DNA of 24,364 nt. Source: a virus. Below the pieces are notes generated by a model, which saw only the letters and a list, made by a program, of their open reading frames with translations, had not been told where the DNA came from and did no database searches. The stretch covers positions 1 to 24,364 of the IMG/VR virus record IMGVR_UViG_3300009008_000245. One strand, 5' to 3'. Shown here piece after piece: positions 6,247 through 15,457 of this stretch; positions within the stretch are counted from its first letter, which is position 1, and each line of letters starts with the position of its first letter. Made by a program: the position numbers and the translations under genes.

Positions 6247-8993
6247 TGCCTATTAATCCTTTAAGCACTGATTGGTTAGTTGGAGTTCCTCTTGGGGCAG
6301 GGACTCTTCCTACTTTTGGTTTACCTCCATGTATTTTCAATTTAGGAATGGAAATTTTACAATTATTGCCTGGGGATGCTCTTGCTGCTTTATCAGCAGG
6401 CATAAATAAAGGTATAATTGCAGCGCAAACTGCTGCCCAAGGTGTTAAAAATTCTATTTTTGATTTAATAGGTATGGAGGATATAGACGGGGATGGAACA
6501 TACGAGTGGGGGTTAGATTCAGGTTTAGGAGGTTTAGGCTCCTTCATGGATGGTCTTTTGGGTGCTGTAGGGGCAGGTATTGGGTTTATACAAGAAGCCC
6601 AATCAACTATAAATGCCACTATAGACGAAATTAACGACATTATAGCATGTTTAGAGTCCTTCAGGAGTCAGGTAGCAGACAGCATAACTACTGACCCTGT
6701 TTCAAATGCTCAAACAGAGGCTTATTTGTTTGAGCAAGAAGTTATTTTAGAGCAATGTTCTCAATTTATAGATAAAGCTATAAATTTATTGGAGATGATT
6801 GGTTCTGTTATAATTGATAGAAAAAATGGGGTTATATTCGACCCAGACAGCGATACTGAAGAAGAGGGGGAGTTATTTAGATTAACTTTCGGACCTCCTG
6901 AAAGCAAAAATGGTTCTTTTCTTTTATCAATAGATGGTCTTTACTACAATTCACAGACTAGGGATTATTTTGGTGGATCTGAAGTACCTACTTTAGCTGA
7001 TATTAGTGGGTTGGATTTTGTGCCTGACACTTCAAAGTGGAAATTGGATCATTCCCCTAACTTAGGGGGTAAAGGAACTAAAGTATCTTTAGGGGATATA
7101 GACAATTACATTGGTACTCTTTTCGATATTGAGATACCTGATGATAGTGAATTCCTACAAGAACATTATAACGCAGATCATACTTTAAGTGTTCTTAAAG
7201 GGAATAAGTCTAAGATTATAACTGATATGGAAAGGGATAAACAGAATTTAATAGCTTCTGGGTATGATGCCACTTCTGCCGTTATTCATAACATTCAACA
7301 AAGTATATTTGCTGAGATAGAAACCTTTGACAGAAAGATTAGAAAAAGGAAAAAGCAGATAGAAGTTGCTGTAAAAGCCTACGACCTATTTGGGTATGAT
7401 AAAACCTTCCCACCAGGAAAAATACCAGTAAATGATTTCAGTTATTTATCTAATTTAAACTTGGAGGTAGGGTTCCAGAAGCAGAAGAAATTGGTTTTGG
7501 ACCATGGAGAGGTAAGTGGGATCATCCTACCAGTTAAGCCTATATTTGTTAGGCAAGTAACAAAAGCTCACACCTTTTCTTTAACACCATTAAACATAGC
7601 TCCTATAGGGACTGGGGTGTTTGCTGATGTACCTTCCGCTAGTTCCACTATAATGCCTGCATTAACTATTTCAGATGCAATATCTAAGGATAATTTAGTG
7701 GCTGTTTATAGCTTTTTAGATGCTAAGGTAGAATCCCCAAATTCTACAGCAACTAATGTTATTAGCTGTAATAATGATTCAACTCAGGACGCACAATTAG
7801 TAGGTAGATCTCCATCAGAAGTCTTCTCTCAAGGGCTTGGTATACCTTTACTTGATGGGGTAGTATCTTTTGAAGCGTCTGGGTCTTTACTACAACCTAC
7901 CGATGTAGGAAGTTACCTTAGACTTCCCAGCAGTAAAAGAATGCAAGACTTAATGTTTAATACTAGGGGATGTTCTTTTGATTTCTGGTTGCATATGCCT
8001 AAAGGGTTTGCTCAAGGTTATAATAGGTTTGAGAAGAGAACATTACCAGCACCAACAGGAAACTCACAAATAAATGAGGATTCAAAAGGGGCTTGGCTTG
8101 ATTATAATTACTATAAACTTATATTAGCTAATGAGAATACAGGTGGGTCTTATACAGGAAACCCTGATATTATGCCTAGAAATAAGAATAGTGATACTGT
8201 AAGAGGTATGGTTATGGGCTTTACTAGGGATCCTCAAATGAAAACTATAGGGACTACCACCTCTAGGGGTAGTGATATAGACATTTCCTTGAATTACCCT
8301 GGTGTGGCAAGCGATGATACTACTTCAAGTTTCGCATTCTTTATAGCCCCTACACAATCAATACAGGATTCAAATGGTAATAATTCTGTTGAGTTTATTA
8401 GGTCAGGTTCGTGTGAGTCTACTTTAACAACTTTTGATTCCATGATTGTACCTCATACAAGGCAAACCGCTTCTGGGTATACTTTTGGGGATCTATCGTC
8501 TACTTATGTGCATATGAATGTTTCGTTTGATGTACAAAATGACCTTATTAGCGTATATCTCAATAATGAGATATTGGCAACAGAATCTTTAAGCACTACT
8601 TTTGGAACAGAATACAAAACACCTCCTAGAGTACCTTCCTTCATTAGCACAGGGGATAATTCAAGTTTTTATTATTCCGAAGTTAATGTTAATACTAGTG
8701 CTACTTCTGTATTTGATAATGGACCAAGTAATGACACCTTCTTTACTCCTTGGATTATTGGTGGTGGGTGGACTGACGGAACCCCTATAACTTACTCTAC
8801 TAGCTCAGGAGGCTTTATGGGTAGTACTTCTATTGGAGGGTCTGCCTCTGTATTAGGGTCTCACGGGTTTAGCAGTGCTTTGGGGGGTAGAGTAGGAAGC
8901 TTTAAAATTTATGATAAACCACTAGATACAAAGGAGATAACTACTAATTATAATGCTCATAAGGCATTCTTCCAAAACATTAAGATTCAATGA
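6246..8993 (+). CDS. Large baseplate-associated protein with C-terminal LamG/concanavalin-like module
   Basis: A 915-residue protein of unknown exact role. Residues 1-145 are Gly/Ala/Leu-rich and partly hydrophobic, and include DIDGDGTYEWG (79-89), which fits a DxDxDG calcium-binding loop. Residues about 120-190 and 320-380 look helical or coiled (KRKKQIEVAVKAYD). Residues about 484-912 read as a LamG-type jelly roll: AVYSFLDA, then GSYLRLP, CSFDFWLHMP, YVHMNVSFD, ISVYLNNEILA, and finally GGRVGSFKIYDKPLDTKEI. The last segment matches the 'G-x-(I/V)-x-x-F-x-I-Y-(D/N)-x-x-L-x-x-x-E-I' ending of LamG domains. Such modules bind carbohydrate in many phage and bacterial proteins. The gene lies between spike and gp25-like genes and overlaps both (TAATG at 6246, ATGA at 8990), so the product probably attaches to the baseplate. 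The N-terminus may be the docking region; that is inference. Confidence 0.6.
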   Translation: MPINPLSTDWLVGVPLGAGTLPTFGLPPCIFNLGMEILQLLPGDALAALSAGINKGIIAAQTAAQGVKNSIFDLIGMEDIDGDGTYEWGLDSGLGGLGSFMDGLLGAVGAGIGFIQEAQSTINATIDEINDIIACLESFRSQVADSITTDPVSNAQTEAYLFEQEVILEQCSQFIDKAINLLEMIGSVIIDRKNGVIFDPDSDTEEEGELFRLTFGPPESKNGSFLLSIDGLYYNSQTRDYFGGSEVPTLADISGLDFVPDTSKWKLDHSPNLGGKGTKVSLGDIDNYIGTLFDIEIPDDSEFLQEHYNADHTLSVLKGNKSKIITDMERDKQNLIASGYDATSAVIHNIQQSIFAEIETFDRKIRKRKKQIEVAVKAYDLFGYDKTFPPGKIPVNDFSYLSNLNLEVGFQKQKKLVLDHGEVSGIILPVKPIFVRQVTKAHTFSLTPLNIAPIGTGVFADVPSASSTIMPALTISDAISKDNLVAVYSFLDAKVESPNSTATNVISCNNDSTQDAQLVGRSPSEVFSQGLGIPLLDGVVSFEASGSLLQPTDVGSYLRLPSSKRMQDLMFNTRGCSFDFWLHMPKGFAQGYNRFEKRTLPAPTGNSQINEDSKGAWLDYNYYKLILANENTGGSYTGNPDIMPRNKNSDTVRGMVMGFTRDPQMKTIGTTTSRGSDIDISLNYPGVASDDTTSSFAFFIAPTQSIQDSNGNNSVEFIRSGSCESTLTTFDSMIVPHTRQTASGYTFGDLSSTYVHMNVSFDVQNDLISVYLNNEILATESLSTTFGTEYKTPPRVPSFISTGDNSSFYYSEVNVNTSATSVFDNGPSNDTFFTPWIIGGGWTDGTPITYSTSSGGFMGSTSIGGSASVLGSHGFSSALGGRVGSFKIYDKPLDTKEITTNYNAHKAFFQNIKIQ

Positions 8994-9442
8994 CATTAAC
9001 TACTTATGGAACTCTAGCACCCTCTAACACCCGTGAAATTGTCAAGGATATTCTGGGATCTAAATTTATAGGACTTAGACTTCCCATAGGATCAGGAAAT
9101 AAACTTTTTTCAAAATCAACGGACAATGAGGTTTTAGTAGGTCAAATAAGACAGTTAGTTTATACCGTTCCTGGGGAACGGGTAATGCTTCCTACTTTTG
9201 GTTTAAACTTAAATTCATATTTATTTGAGCCTCTAACTCCTCAATTAATTGATGAAATTAAAAAAAAGATACAAAATCAGTTTTCAAAATACATAGAAAA
9301 TGCTGTAATATTAAAAATTGTTGTTTTTTCTGAAGAGGTAGATGACCCTTTTGCTTCTGCAAGCTTACCTACAATAATAATTAGACTGTCTGTAAGAAAT
9401 AAGGAAAATAATCAGACGCTACCTTTGGAGTTTACAATATGA
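8990..9442 (+). CDS. Baseplate wedge protein gp25-like (GPW/gp25 family)
   Basis: A 150-residue protein with the conserved core of the gp25/GpW family: QIRQLVYTVPGERVM followed by LPTFGLNLNSYLFEP (residues 53-81) and a long amphipathic helix. The E-R-x-x-x-P-x-F-G-x-x-L...LFEP motif is diagnostic. In T4, gp25 sits at the wedge centre, contacts the first sheath ring and helps template sheath assembly; it was once thought to be a lysozyme but is structural. The length is close to that of T4 gp25. The start overlaps the upstream stop (ATGA) and the stop overlaps the gp6-like start. The order gp25, gp6, gp7 is that of T4 and of the P2 W-J-I cluster. Confidence 0.93.
   Translation: MTLTTYGTLAPSNTREIVKDILGSKFIGLRLPIGSGNKLFSKSTDNEVLVGQIRQLVYTVPGERVMLPTFGLNLNSYLFEPLTPQLIDEIKKKIQNQFSKYIENAVILKIVVFSEEVDDPFASASLPTIIIRLSVRNKENNQTLPLEFTI
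9427..9430 (+). promoter_or_regulatory. Shine-Dalgarno GGAG for the gp6-like gene
   Basis: GGAG lies inside the end of the gp25-like gene, 8 bases before the ATG at 9439. With the ATGA overlap this points to coupled translation of the two wedge genes. Confidence 0.6.
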
Positions 9443-11031
9443 CAAATATTCCCTACACAACTGTTTCCTCTGATTTCTTAAAGTTAATTTTATTCAAGGA
9501 TGATGATAAATCAAATCTTATAGATTTTGCTGCTACTGATTTTTTGTCCCTTAGGGAGTCTTTAATTAATTATATTAAGGCTGTATATCCTTTGGACTAT
9601 AACTTGTTTTCTGAATCTGATTTAGGAATGATGTTTATAGAATTGGTATCCTATATGGGAGCAGTTCTTTCTATGAAGGCTGATATGCTTGCTCATGAGT
9701 CTTTTTTAAAGACTGCTAAAAATCCAACTAATATTAGAAAGCTTCTTCAATTAATTGGGGTAAAATTTAGAGGACCTAGTTCAGCCGCAGCACAGACTTT
9801 AATTACTTTAGAAGGTGGACCCCTTTCAACAGGAGAATCTATAACTATCCCAGTAGAAAATAGGGTTTTTTCAAGAACTTCAGATGTTGATGGAGCTACG
9901 GTAAATTATGTTTTGTATAAAATACAAAATGGTAAAATACTTGATATTGATAGTAGTAATAATATTGAATTAACTTATGCTGAATCTGATGATACAAATG
10001 GGCAAACATGGACCAATGTGGTTTTGGTAGAAGGTACTTTAGTTGTTGATACTAATACATTTGCAGATGTAGATGTAATTAAATCTGTATCTTTAACTAA
10101 CTCTCCTGTAATTGATGGGAGTGTTGAAGTTTTTATTGATACAGGGGATTCAGCAACATCAAACCCTTATAAGGAAGTTCAATCTCTTTTGTCAACTTCA
10201 TCATCTGATCAATTAGCGTTTGAAGTAGTTTATAACCCAGATTTTTCAGTAAAGGTTCTTTTTGGTGATGGTATTACTGCCTCCTTACCACCTGTTGGGT
10301 CAACATATACAATAAACTATAGAGTAGGTGGTGGTATTAGGGGTAACGCTTCTACTGGGGCTATTAACGAGAATACAACAACTGCTGACACAAAAACTAT
10401 AAATGTTACAAACATTCTACCTTTTACGGGTGGTTTAGATTCTGAAAGTATTGAGCATACTAAAAAATATTCCCAATTAACTTTTAAACAACAAGATCGT
10501 CTAGTTTCATTAGATGATTATATTTCATTTTCTAATACTTTTAAATCATCTACTGGGGCTTCTGGTAAGGCTATAGCAGTTACAAGAGATGCTTATAGTT
10601 CTGCTAATATTATTGATGTTTATATTGTTGAGAAGGCTTCCAACACTCAACTACAAAAAGCGTCTATAGCATTTAAAGGTGATCTCTTAGATGAAATGGA
10701 GCCCAAAAAGATGATGACAGATGAGCTTGTAATTGTAGATGGTCTTATAAGAACTATTGATATTGTTGTTCAGCTTACTGTAGATACAAAATTTCAAAAT
10801 AAAGAGGCATCTATTAAAGCTAATGCGTCAAGAATCGTTTTAGATTATTTCAATGTATCAAATAGAGAATTCGGGGAAAGCTTCTTTCCTCAAGATATTT
10901 CAAGAGAAATTTTTACAGCTATACCAGAGGTAAGGTTAGCGGAAGTTACCAATTATGAAAAACCCATAACCTTAGAGTTTAACGAAATTCTTCAGTTAAA
11001 TAACTTTAACATAACTCTTAACTATGTCTAA
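9439..11031 (+). CDS. Baseplate wedge protein gp6-like (baseplate J-like)
   Basis: A 530-residue protein of the gp6/J family, whose dimers form the ring of wedges around the hub. Residues 60-120 hold the N-terminal signature: SDLGMMFIELVSYMGAVLSM, a helix with AHESFL and TAKNPTNIRKLLQLIGV, then Ala-rich AAAQT. The middle carries the J-like core, FGDG at 275-278 followed by PPVGSTYTINYRVGGGIRGN, which matches 'FGDG-x(n)-P-x-G-x-x-(I/V)-x-(V/I)-x-Y-R-x-G-G-G-x-x-G-N'. The C-terminal part (about 400-530) has alternating strand and helix with PQDISREIF. It is shorter than T4 gp6. It overlaps the gp7/I-like gene by 8 bases, the largest overlap in the cassette. Confidence 0.9.
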   Translation: MTNIPYTTVSSDFLKLILFKDDDKSNLIDFAATDFLSLRESLINYIKAVYPLDYNLFSESDLGMMFIELVSYMGAVLSMKADMLAHESFLKTAKNPTNIRKLLQLIGVKFRGPSSAAAQTLITLEGGPLSTGESITIPVENRVFSRTSDVDGATVNYVLYKIQNGKILDIDSSNNIELTYAESDDTNGQTWTNVVLVEGTLVVDTNTFADVDVIKSVSLTNSPVIDGSVEVFIDTGDSATSNPYKEVQSLLSTSSSDQLAFEVVYNPDFSVKVLFGDGITASLPPVGSTYTINYRVGGGIRGNASTGAINENTTTADTKTINVTNILPFTGGLDSESIEHTKKYSQLTFKQQDRLVSLDDYISFSNTFKSSTGASGKAIAVTRDAYSSANIIDVYIVEKASNTQLQKASIAFKGDLLDEMEPKKMMTDELVIVDGLIRTIDIVVQLTVDTKFQNKEASIKANASRIVLDYFNVSNREFGESFFPQDISREIFTAIPEVRLAEVTNYEKPITLEFNEILQLNNFNITLNYV

Positions 11032-14000
11032 ATCTTTTAAGAGAAATTATGTTGATGTACTCCAGGTTATAACCCCTTCTTATTACAAGGGTTTAGATAA
11101 GGAGTCTGCAACCGACTCCACAGATTTAGTAGCACAAATACTAACTACGGAGCTTAATCTTGTAAAAAATAACTTTTTTATACAACCTCTTAGCTCATTT
11201 CCTCTTAGTCTTAGTAGCCTTCTAGATTGGGATGCTGGTGAAGGATACAGTAAAAAGTTAGTAAATTATTTAATAAAGCAAAATAAATTAACTGAAATAA
11301 CTCATTCTGAATTTGATTTATCTATCTTAAAACCATTAGGCTATGAGATAGATAATTATAACACTTCAGGAGAATTTAAAACTTTTCTTACAGAAACTCT
11401 ATTACCTCAAATAGCTTTAGGTACAGACAGTTCGGTAAATGATTTATATACCGCTACAGAGGGGGCATACGGTAGTGATGATGAAGCTTCTCATAAATTT
11501 TTATTAGAATCTTTAGGCTTATTTCATATTTTAAATTATACAAGAGCAACACCTAATTTAGATTTTCAAACATTATTAGCAGATTTACTAGCTGATAAAT
11601 TATATTCTGGTTTTACTGTAGGCTTAGTTGATGCTATCAAGATATTAAAAACTGGGCTTTGGAATTGTACTGATGCCACTACTAAAGCAGTAGCTTTCCC
11701 CTCCCCTTTTGCATCAGGAACTGACCTTTGGACAAGTGGAACACAATCATTAGATAAAATAAAGACATGGGCCAATATCATGTATACAGAAGCCTATGGC
11801 TCAGAATCAGATACTTATATCAGGGATTCTGTTGCTGATTTTGTAGAGAATGGTTTTTACCCAGATGACCTCCTCCCAGGTGGACCCTTTTATAGATTAC
11901 AGAGAGCAGCAGGGTTTCTTATATCAGATATAAATGATCAAATTGTTTCTTTAGAAACTTTACATTCTATAGAGGATTGCCCTAATGATCTTTTACCATA
12001 TTTAGCAGATATAATTGGGTGGGAATTTTATACATCCAATACTGATGCTTGGAGAAGGCAATTAAGGTCAGCAATATCTTTATATAAACAAAAAGGGACA
12101 AGACAAGGGTTAGAGAATCTTATTAAAGTAGTTCTACCCAGCTTTAACTTAGATTTCTCATCTCAATATAATGAGTTTTATGAGTCTTATGTTCCAAATT
12201 TAATGTATTATCTTTTAAAAACAGATTCAACTCTGTTTAGTGGATTAGATTCATGGACACAAGATAAAGCGCAAAGTTTTTCAAATGGGGAAAGGGATAA
12301 TACTAATTTAGATAATTCTATTCGTTTTGTAATTGATAATATTCTTTTAGATTCTGTAGAAGCTTATCCTCATTTATTTAATTTGAAAGGTTACGCATTT
12401 AATCTTAATGATCCTTCTTTTTCATTTAATTTTAGAAATAGGAACTTTGGTATACCTCCTTGGGAGTATGAAAAGTTTTATAAAGACTGCTCCATTTCTG
12501 AAGACTTAGTAGAATTTCTTAAAAATAAACTTATATGTTTAGGCGTAACTATTAGTTCTGCGGAAGCATTTTATAATTATGTTTTAGATAACACTGTAAA
12601 AGGGCAACAAGACCCAAAATATTATAATAATGGGTTTTTCTTTTTGACCTCCTCTATGAATCTACCCCCTAACTATTCAACTTTAATGAATAATTACGAC
12701 AGGGATAGTTTTGATTTTATTCCTATATGGAATGGAAAATCCTCTCATTTCAATTTAAGTATATCATCAACTAATATAGATGGCGAATTTTTTAATCCTG
12801 GGGCTTTTGATAGAGAAGACTTTTTCGCATCATTAGAGTCTATACATAAGTTTGTACCTGCTAAAGCTATTCCTAGATCTCATATTGATTTACTTCTTGG
12901 AGATCCTTACATAACTTTTGTGGCGTTAGCCCCTAGAGCTACTGTATCTTTCTTAGATCAACCTAGTGCTTCTGGTACTATGGGTGGTTTTCAACTATGT
13001 TCCGTTGACATGAGGAGTGAAAAGGCTGGTTTATTAGCTAGATACATTCTTCCTGGATTTGATGATACTAAATCTAGAACAACTCATTTAAACAAATCAG
13101 TTTTTAAAAGAGATAGATTAAGATTTGGTATAATTAAAGATCAGATTTCAACTAATTATATTTTAAGTGGATACCCGTTAACCCTCAGTGGGGATTATAT
13201 ACCTTGTCTTGGAAGATCCTCAAAAAGAAGAAGGGATAATTCAAAGACCTTATGGAAAGGTGATTGGTTTACTAGAGATGGTTTTAACAACCCTATAAGG
13301 CTTAATAAAGGAACAGTAACAGGGGCTGGGATTAAACAATCTTATGATTGGGGGGTTAGTGGGTATATCCCATTGGGATTTAATTTTAGTTCTTATTCTT
13401 TTACTCCTGTAACAGATACCTTTGATTTACCTGGGGTTTATGAATCTTGTGAAACTTTAGATTCTTCAGGAGTCTTTTATGGAGTAGATACTTCTAATAC
13501 ATTTAGTATTAGAGGTTTGGATGCTATAGAGGTTTATGAAGGACATAATTATAGATATAGAGATGATATAGAAGATCTTCCTAAATTAATTTACGATTTA
13601 ATTAAAAGAAAAATACATTATAAAACTTTAAAGTTTTTAGATGTAAATAAACATTTATTCCTATTTAATAATTGGAAAGACTTCTACGGAAATGTATATA
13701 ACGCCTTATGGGATTCCTATGATTTAACACAGGACGAGTTTTATAATAAAAAGTTTGGTAAATATTACAGGAGAGGAAGTAAAAGCAGCATAAGAGGATT
13801 ACCTTATCTTTATGAGAATTTCTTTGCTAAAGATTCCTTTAATCAAACTACTTCTTATAACTTACTTACTAGTTATATTAATGGAGGTGGTAACATACTT
13901 TCTAAAATTAATGGACCCTATTTATGGAATGGTCTTTTAACTTTAGATGGGTCAGGGGTAGATACAACCAAAACTAATAAAAAGAATAGGAGTATTAATG

Positions 14001-15457
14001 ATAATAATGAATTTCTATTGTCAGCTATAGGTGATGATTCGATTTATAAATCAGAAACCTCTTCTTTATATGTAAAAAATCCTGAATATAGAAATCCTTA
14101 TTACTTCAGTGGGGTTGAAATTATTTATGATAAGGCTACCCCTAATAAAATGTCTGTATTCTCCTTGTCGGATAATGGAAATATTTTAGATGATGACTCT
14201 GCTTTATTAGAAAATAACTTGCTAGGTCTTAAAGTTACTTTACCTGGAAGTAGATTAAGATTCTCCTTTGATTATGGAGACCAAGATGTATTATTCTCCC
14301 CAGAACATGAGTTTAGCGTCACAACAAAATCTATTTTCATGAATGACCAAAACTTGCTTACTGGTGGTAGGTCCTACAGCGTATGGATTCACACAGAGGC
14401 AGAGAAGGATTTTGATGGAAATTATGTGTTCTGGAATTATTCGCCAAATGGAAAATGGGAGATGAAGCCTGTATCTACAGTAACTTCTAAAACTAAAGGG
14501 CTACAAAATCTAATAAATGATTTATCTCATAACATAGAACATCCTCAATCCTCTCTTACTGATGCAGGTAACGCTTGTTTTTCTGAAGTTACTAATTTGT
14601 CAAAACTATGGAATCTTAAAAAAGATAATTTAGTTGTAGATCGTTTAAACTTTAATACTAATAACCAACCTATAAAAGTACCTTTAAGTTACTATAGAGC
14701 TTATAACCAAGTTCATAGAGAAGATCAAAAGTATGTTATAGAATTAATTCCTAACGCCAGTATTGATAGTAGTAAGATTTGGATACTAGATGGCATATCT
14801 ACTGTAGATGAAACTTTGAAATCTTATTCTAGATTGGAAATATCCTCTGATATTGATGATTACTCTTTAGAGAATATAGTTACATACGACCCTGTAAGAT
14901 TTTTCAAAGAGGATGGTTCTTTAATACCTAGTGGAAATGATATTTCTATAGATTTAAGTGGGAATATGTTTTTTGATAATGCAAAAGTAACAGCAGCAAT
15001 AGGGTTAAGTCCTAATACTGGGGCTCCAATAGCTATTCCTAAATTATTTATAAAAATAAATGCATATACTTTACAAAAGTTCTATTCTAATGGAACTGTT
15101 AAACCACAGAAGCAATATACTGGTTTGCTAAGGCAAGTAGATTATAATAATAATTTTTCTTTATCTTCTGTTAAGGTTATTGGGACTACTAGAGGTAGTT
15201 ATATAAAATCTAATTTTACTGAGTATGAAGACTTAGAGCCTTATCAGATTTTAGAAATAATGAGTTTTTATAAAAATCAAGCAATAACAGCACAAAAAAG
15301 AGCAAATCAAGGTCCTTCAATTGAGTTTAAGGCAGGCCCTAACGGGTTTTATGGTGGTGGTAGACTAAATTATAGGGATATTGTTGTTCAAGGTAATTGG
15401 CCTGCTGGGGTATTATTACTTGCTCAGAGGTATACTAATATTAGTATAATAAATTAA
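11024..15457 (+). CDS. Giant baseplate wedge protein, gp7/gpI-like core plus long C-terminal extension
   Basis: A 1477-residue protein. Residues about 285-375 match phage tail protein I: YRLQRAAGFLISDINDQI, then LPYLADIIGWEFYTSN, DAWRRQLRSAISLYKQKGT, and GLENLIKV. The features 'LPxLAxxxGW', 'WRRxLxxAxxLxxxKGT' and a following helix are characteristic; in T4 the corresponding wedge partner of gp6 is gp7, which has the same genomic place. Residues 1-280 are helical with acidic patches. Residues from about 380 onward are strand-rich, Asn/Ser/Tyr/Phe-rich and resemble phage fibre or decoration domains. Around residue 1115 SYSVWIHTEAE followed by GKWEM looks like a beta-sandwich, but this is weak. 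The size exceeds T4 gp7 (about 1030 residues), so part of the protein may replace separate fibre-attachment proteins. The stop overlaps the next start (TAATG). Confidence 0.75.
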   Translation: MSKSFKRNYVDVLQVITPSYYKGLDKESATDSTDLVAQILTTELNLVKNNFFIQPLSSFPLSLSSLLDWDAGEGYSKKLVNYLIKQNKLTEITHSEFDLSILKPLGYEIDNYNTSGEFKTFLTETLLPQIALGTDSSVNDLYTATEGAYGSDDEASHKFLLESLGLFHILNYTRATPNLDFQTLLADLLADKLYSGFTVGLVDAIKILKTGLWNCTDATTKAVAFPSPFASGTDLWTSGTQSLDKIKTWANIMYTEAYGSESDTYIRDSVADFVENGFYPDDLLPGGPFYRLQRAAGFLISDINDQIVSLETLHSIEDCPNDLLPYLADIIGWEFYTSNTDAWRRQLRSAISLYKQKGTRQGLENLIKVVLPSFNLDFSSQYNEFYESYVPNLMYYLLKTDSTLFSGLDSWTQDKAQSFSNGERDNTNLDNSIRFVIDNILLDSVEAYPHLFNLKGYAFNLNDPSFSFNFRNRNFGIPPWEYEKFYKDCSISEDLVEFLKNKLICLGVTISSAEAFYNYVLDNTVKGQQDPKYYNNGFFFLTSSMNLPPNYSTLMNNYDRDSFDFIPIWNGKSSHFNLSISSTNIDGEFFNPGAFDREDFFASLESIHKFVPAKAIPRSHIDLLLGDPYITFVALAPRATVSFLDQPSASGTMGGFQLCSVDMRSEKAGLLARYILPGFDDTKSRTTHLNKSVFKRDRLRFGIIKDQISTNYILSGYPLTLSGDYIPCLGRSSKRRRDNSKTLWKGDWFTRDGFNNPIRLNKGTVTGAGIKQSYDWGVSGYIPLGFNFSSYSFTPVTDTFDLPGVYESCETLDSSGVFYGVDTSNTFSIRGLDAIEVYEGHNYRYRDDIEDLPKLIYDLIKRKIHYKTLKFLDVNKHLFLFNNWKDFYGNVYNALWDSYDLTQDEFYNKKFGKYYRRGSKSSIRGLPYLYENFFAKDSFNQTTSYNLLTSYINGGGNILSKINGPYLWNGLLTLDGSGVDTTKTNKKNRSINDNNEFLLSAIGDDSIYKSETSSLYVKNPEYRNPYYFSGVEIIYDKATPNKMSVFSLSDNGNILDDDSALLENNLLGLKVTLPGSRLRFSFDYGDQDVLFSPEHEFSVTTKSIFMNDQNLLTGGRSYSVWIHTEAEKDFDGNYVFWNYSPNGKWEMKPVSTVTSKTKGLQNLINDLSHNIEHPQSSLTDAGNACFSEVTNLSKLWNLKKDNLVVDRLNFNTNNQPIKVPLSYYRAYNQVHREDQKYVIELIPNASIDSSKIWILDGISTVDETLKSYSRLEISSDIDDYSLENIVTYDPVRFFKEDGSLIPSGNDISIDLSGNMFFDNAKVTAAIGLSPNTGAPIAIPKLFIKINAYTLQKFYSNGTVKPQKQYTGLLRQVDYNNNFSLSSVKVIGTTRGSYIKSNFTEYEDLEPYQILEIMSFYKNQAITAQKRANQGPSIEFKAGPNGFYGGGRLNYRDIVVQGNWPAGVLLLAQRYTNISIIN

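Noticed and set aside
6215-6640. Minus-strand open frame of 141 codons
   Set aside because: It is antisense to the spike end and the start of the LamG protein, is Pro/Ser-rich in the way reverse translations of Gly-rich genes are, and has no neighbour on the minus strand.
8602-8790. Plus-strand 62-codon open frame
   Set aside because: It lies wholly inside the LamG-coding part of the 915-residue gene in another frame, has no convincing ribosome site and shows no recognisable domain.
8990-9442. gp25-like protein as a lysozyme
   Set aside because: T4 gp25 was formerly described as having lysozyme activity, but structural work places it as a sheath-contacting wedge component, and no catalytic glutamate motif is evident here.
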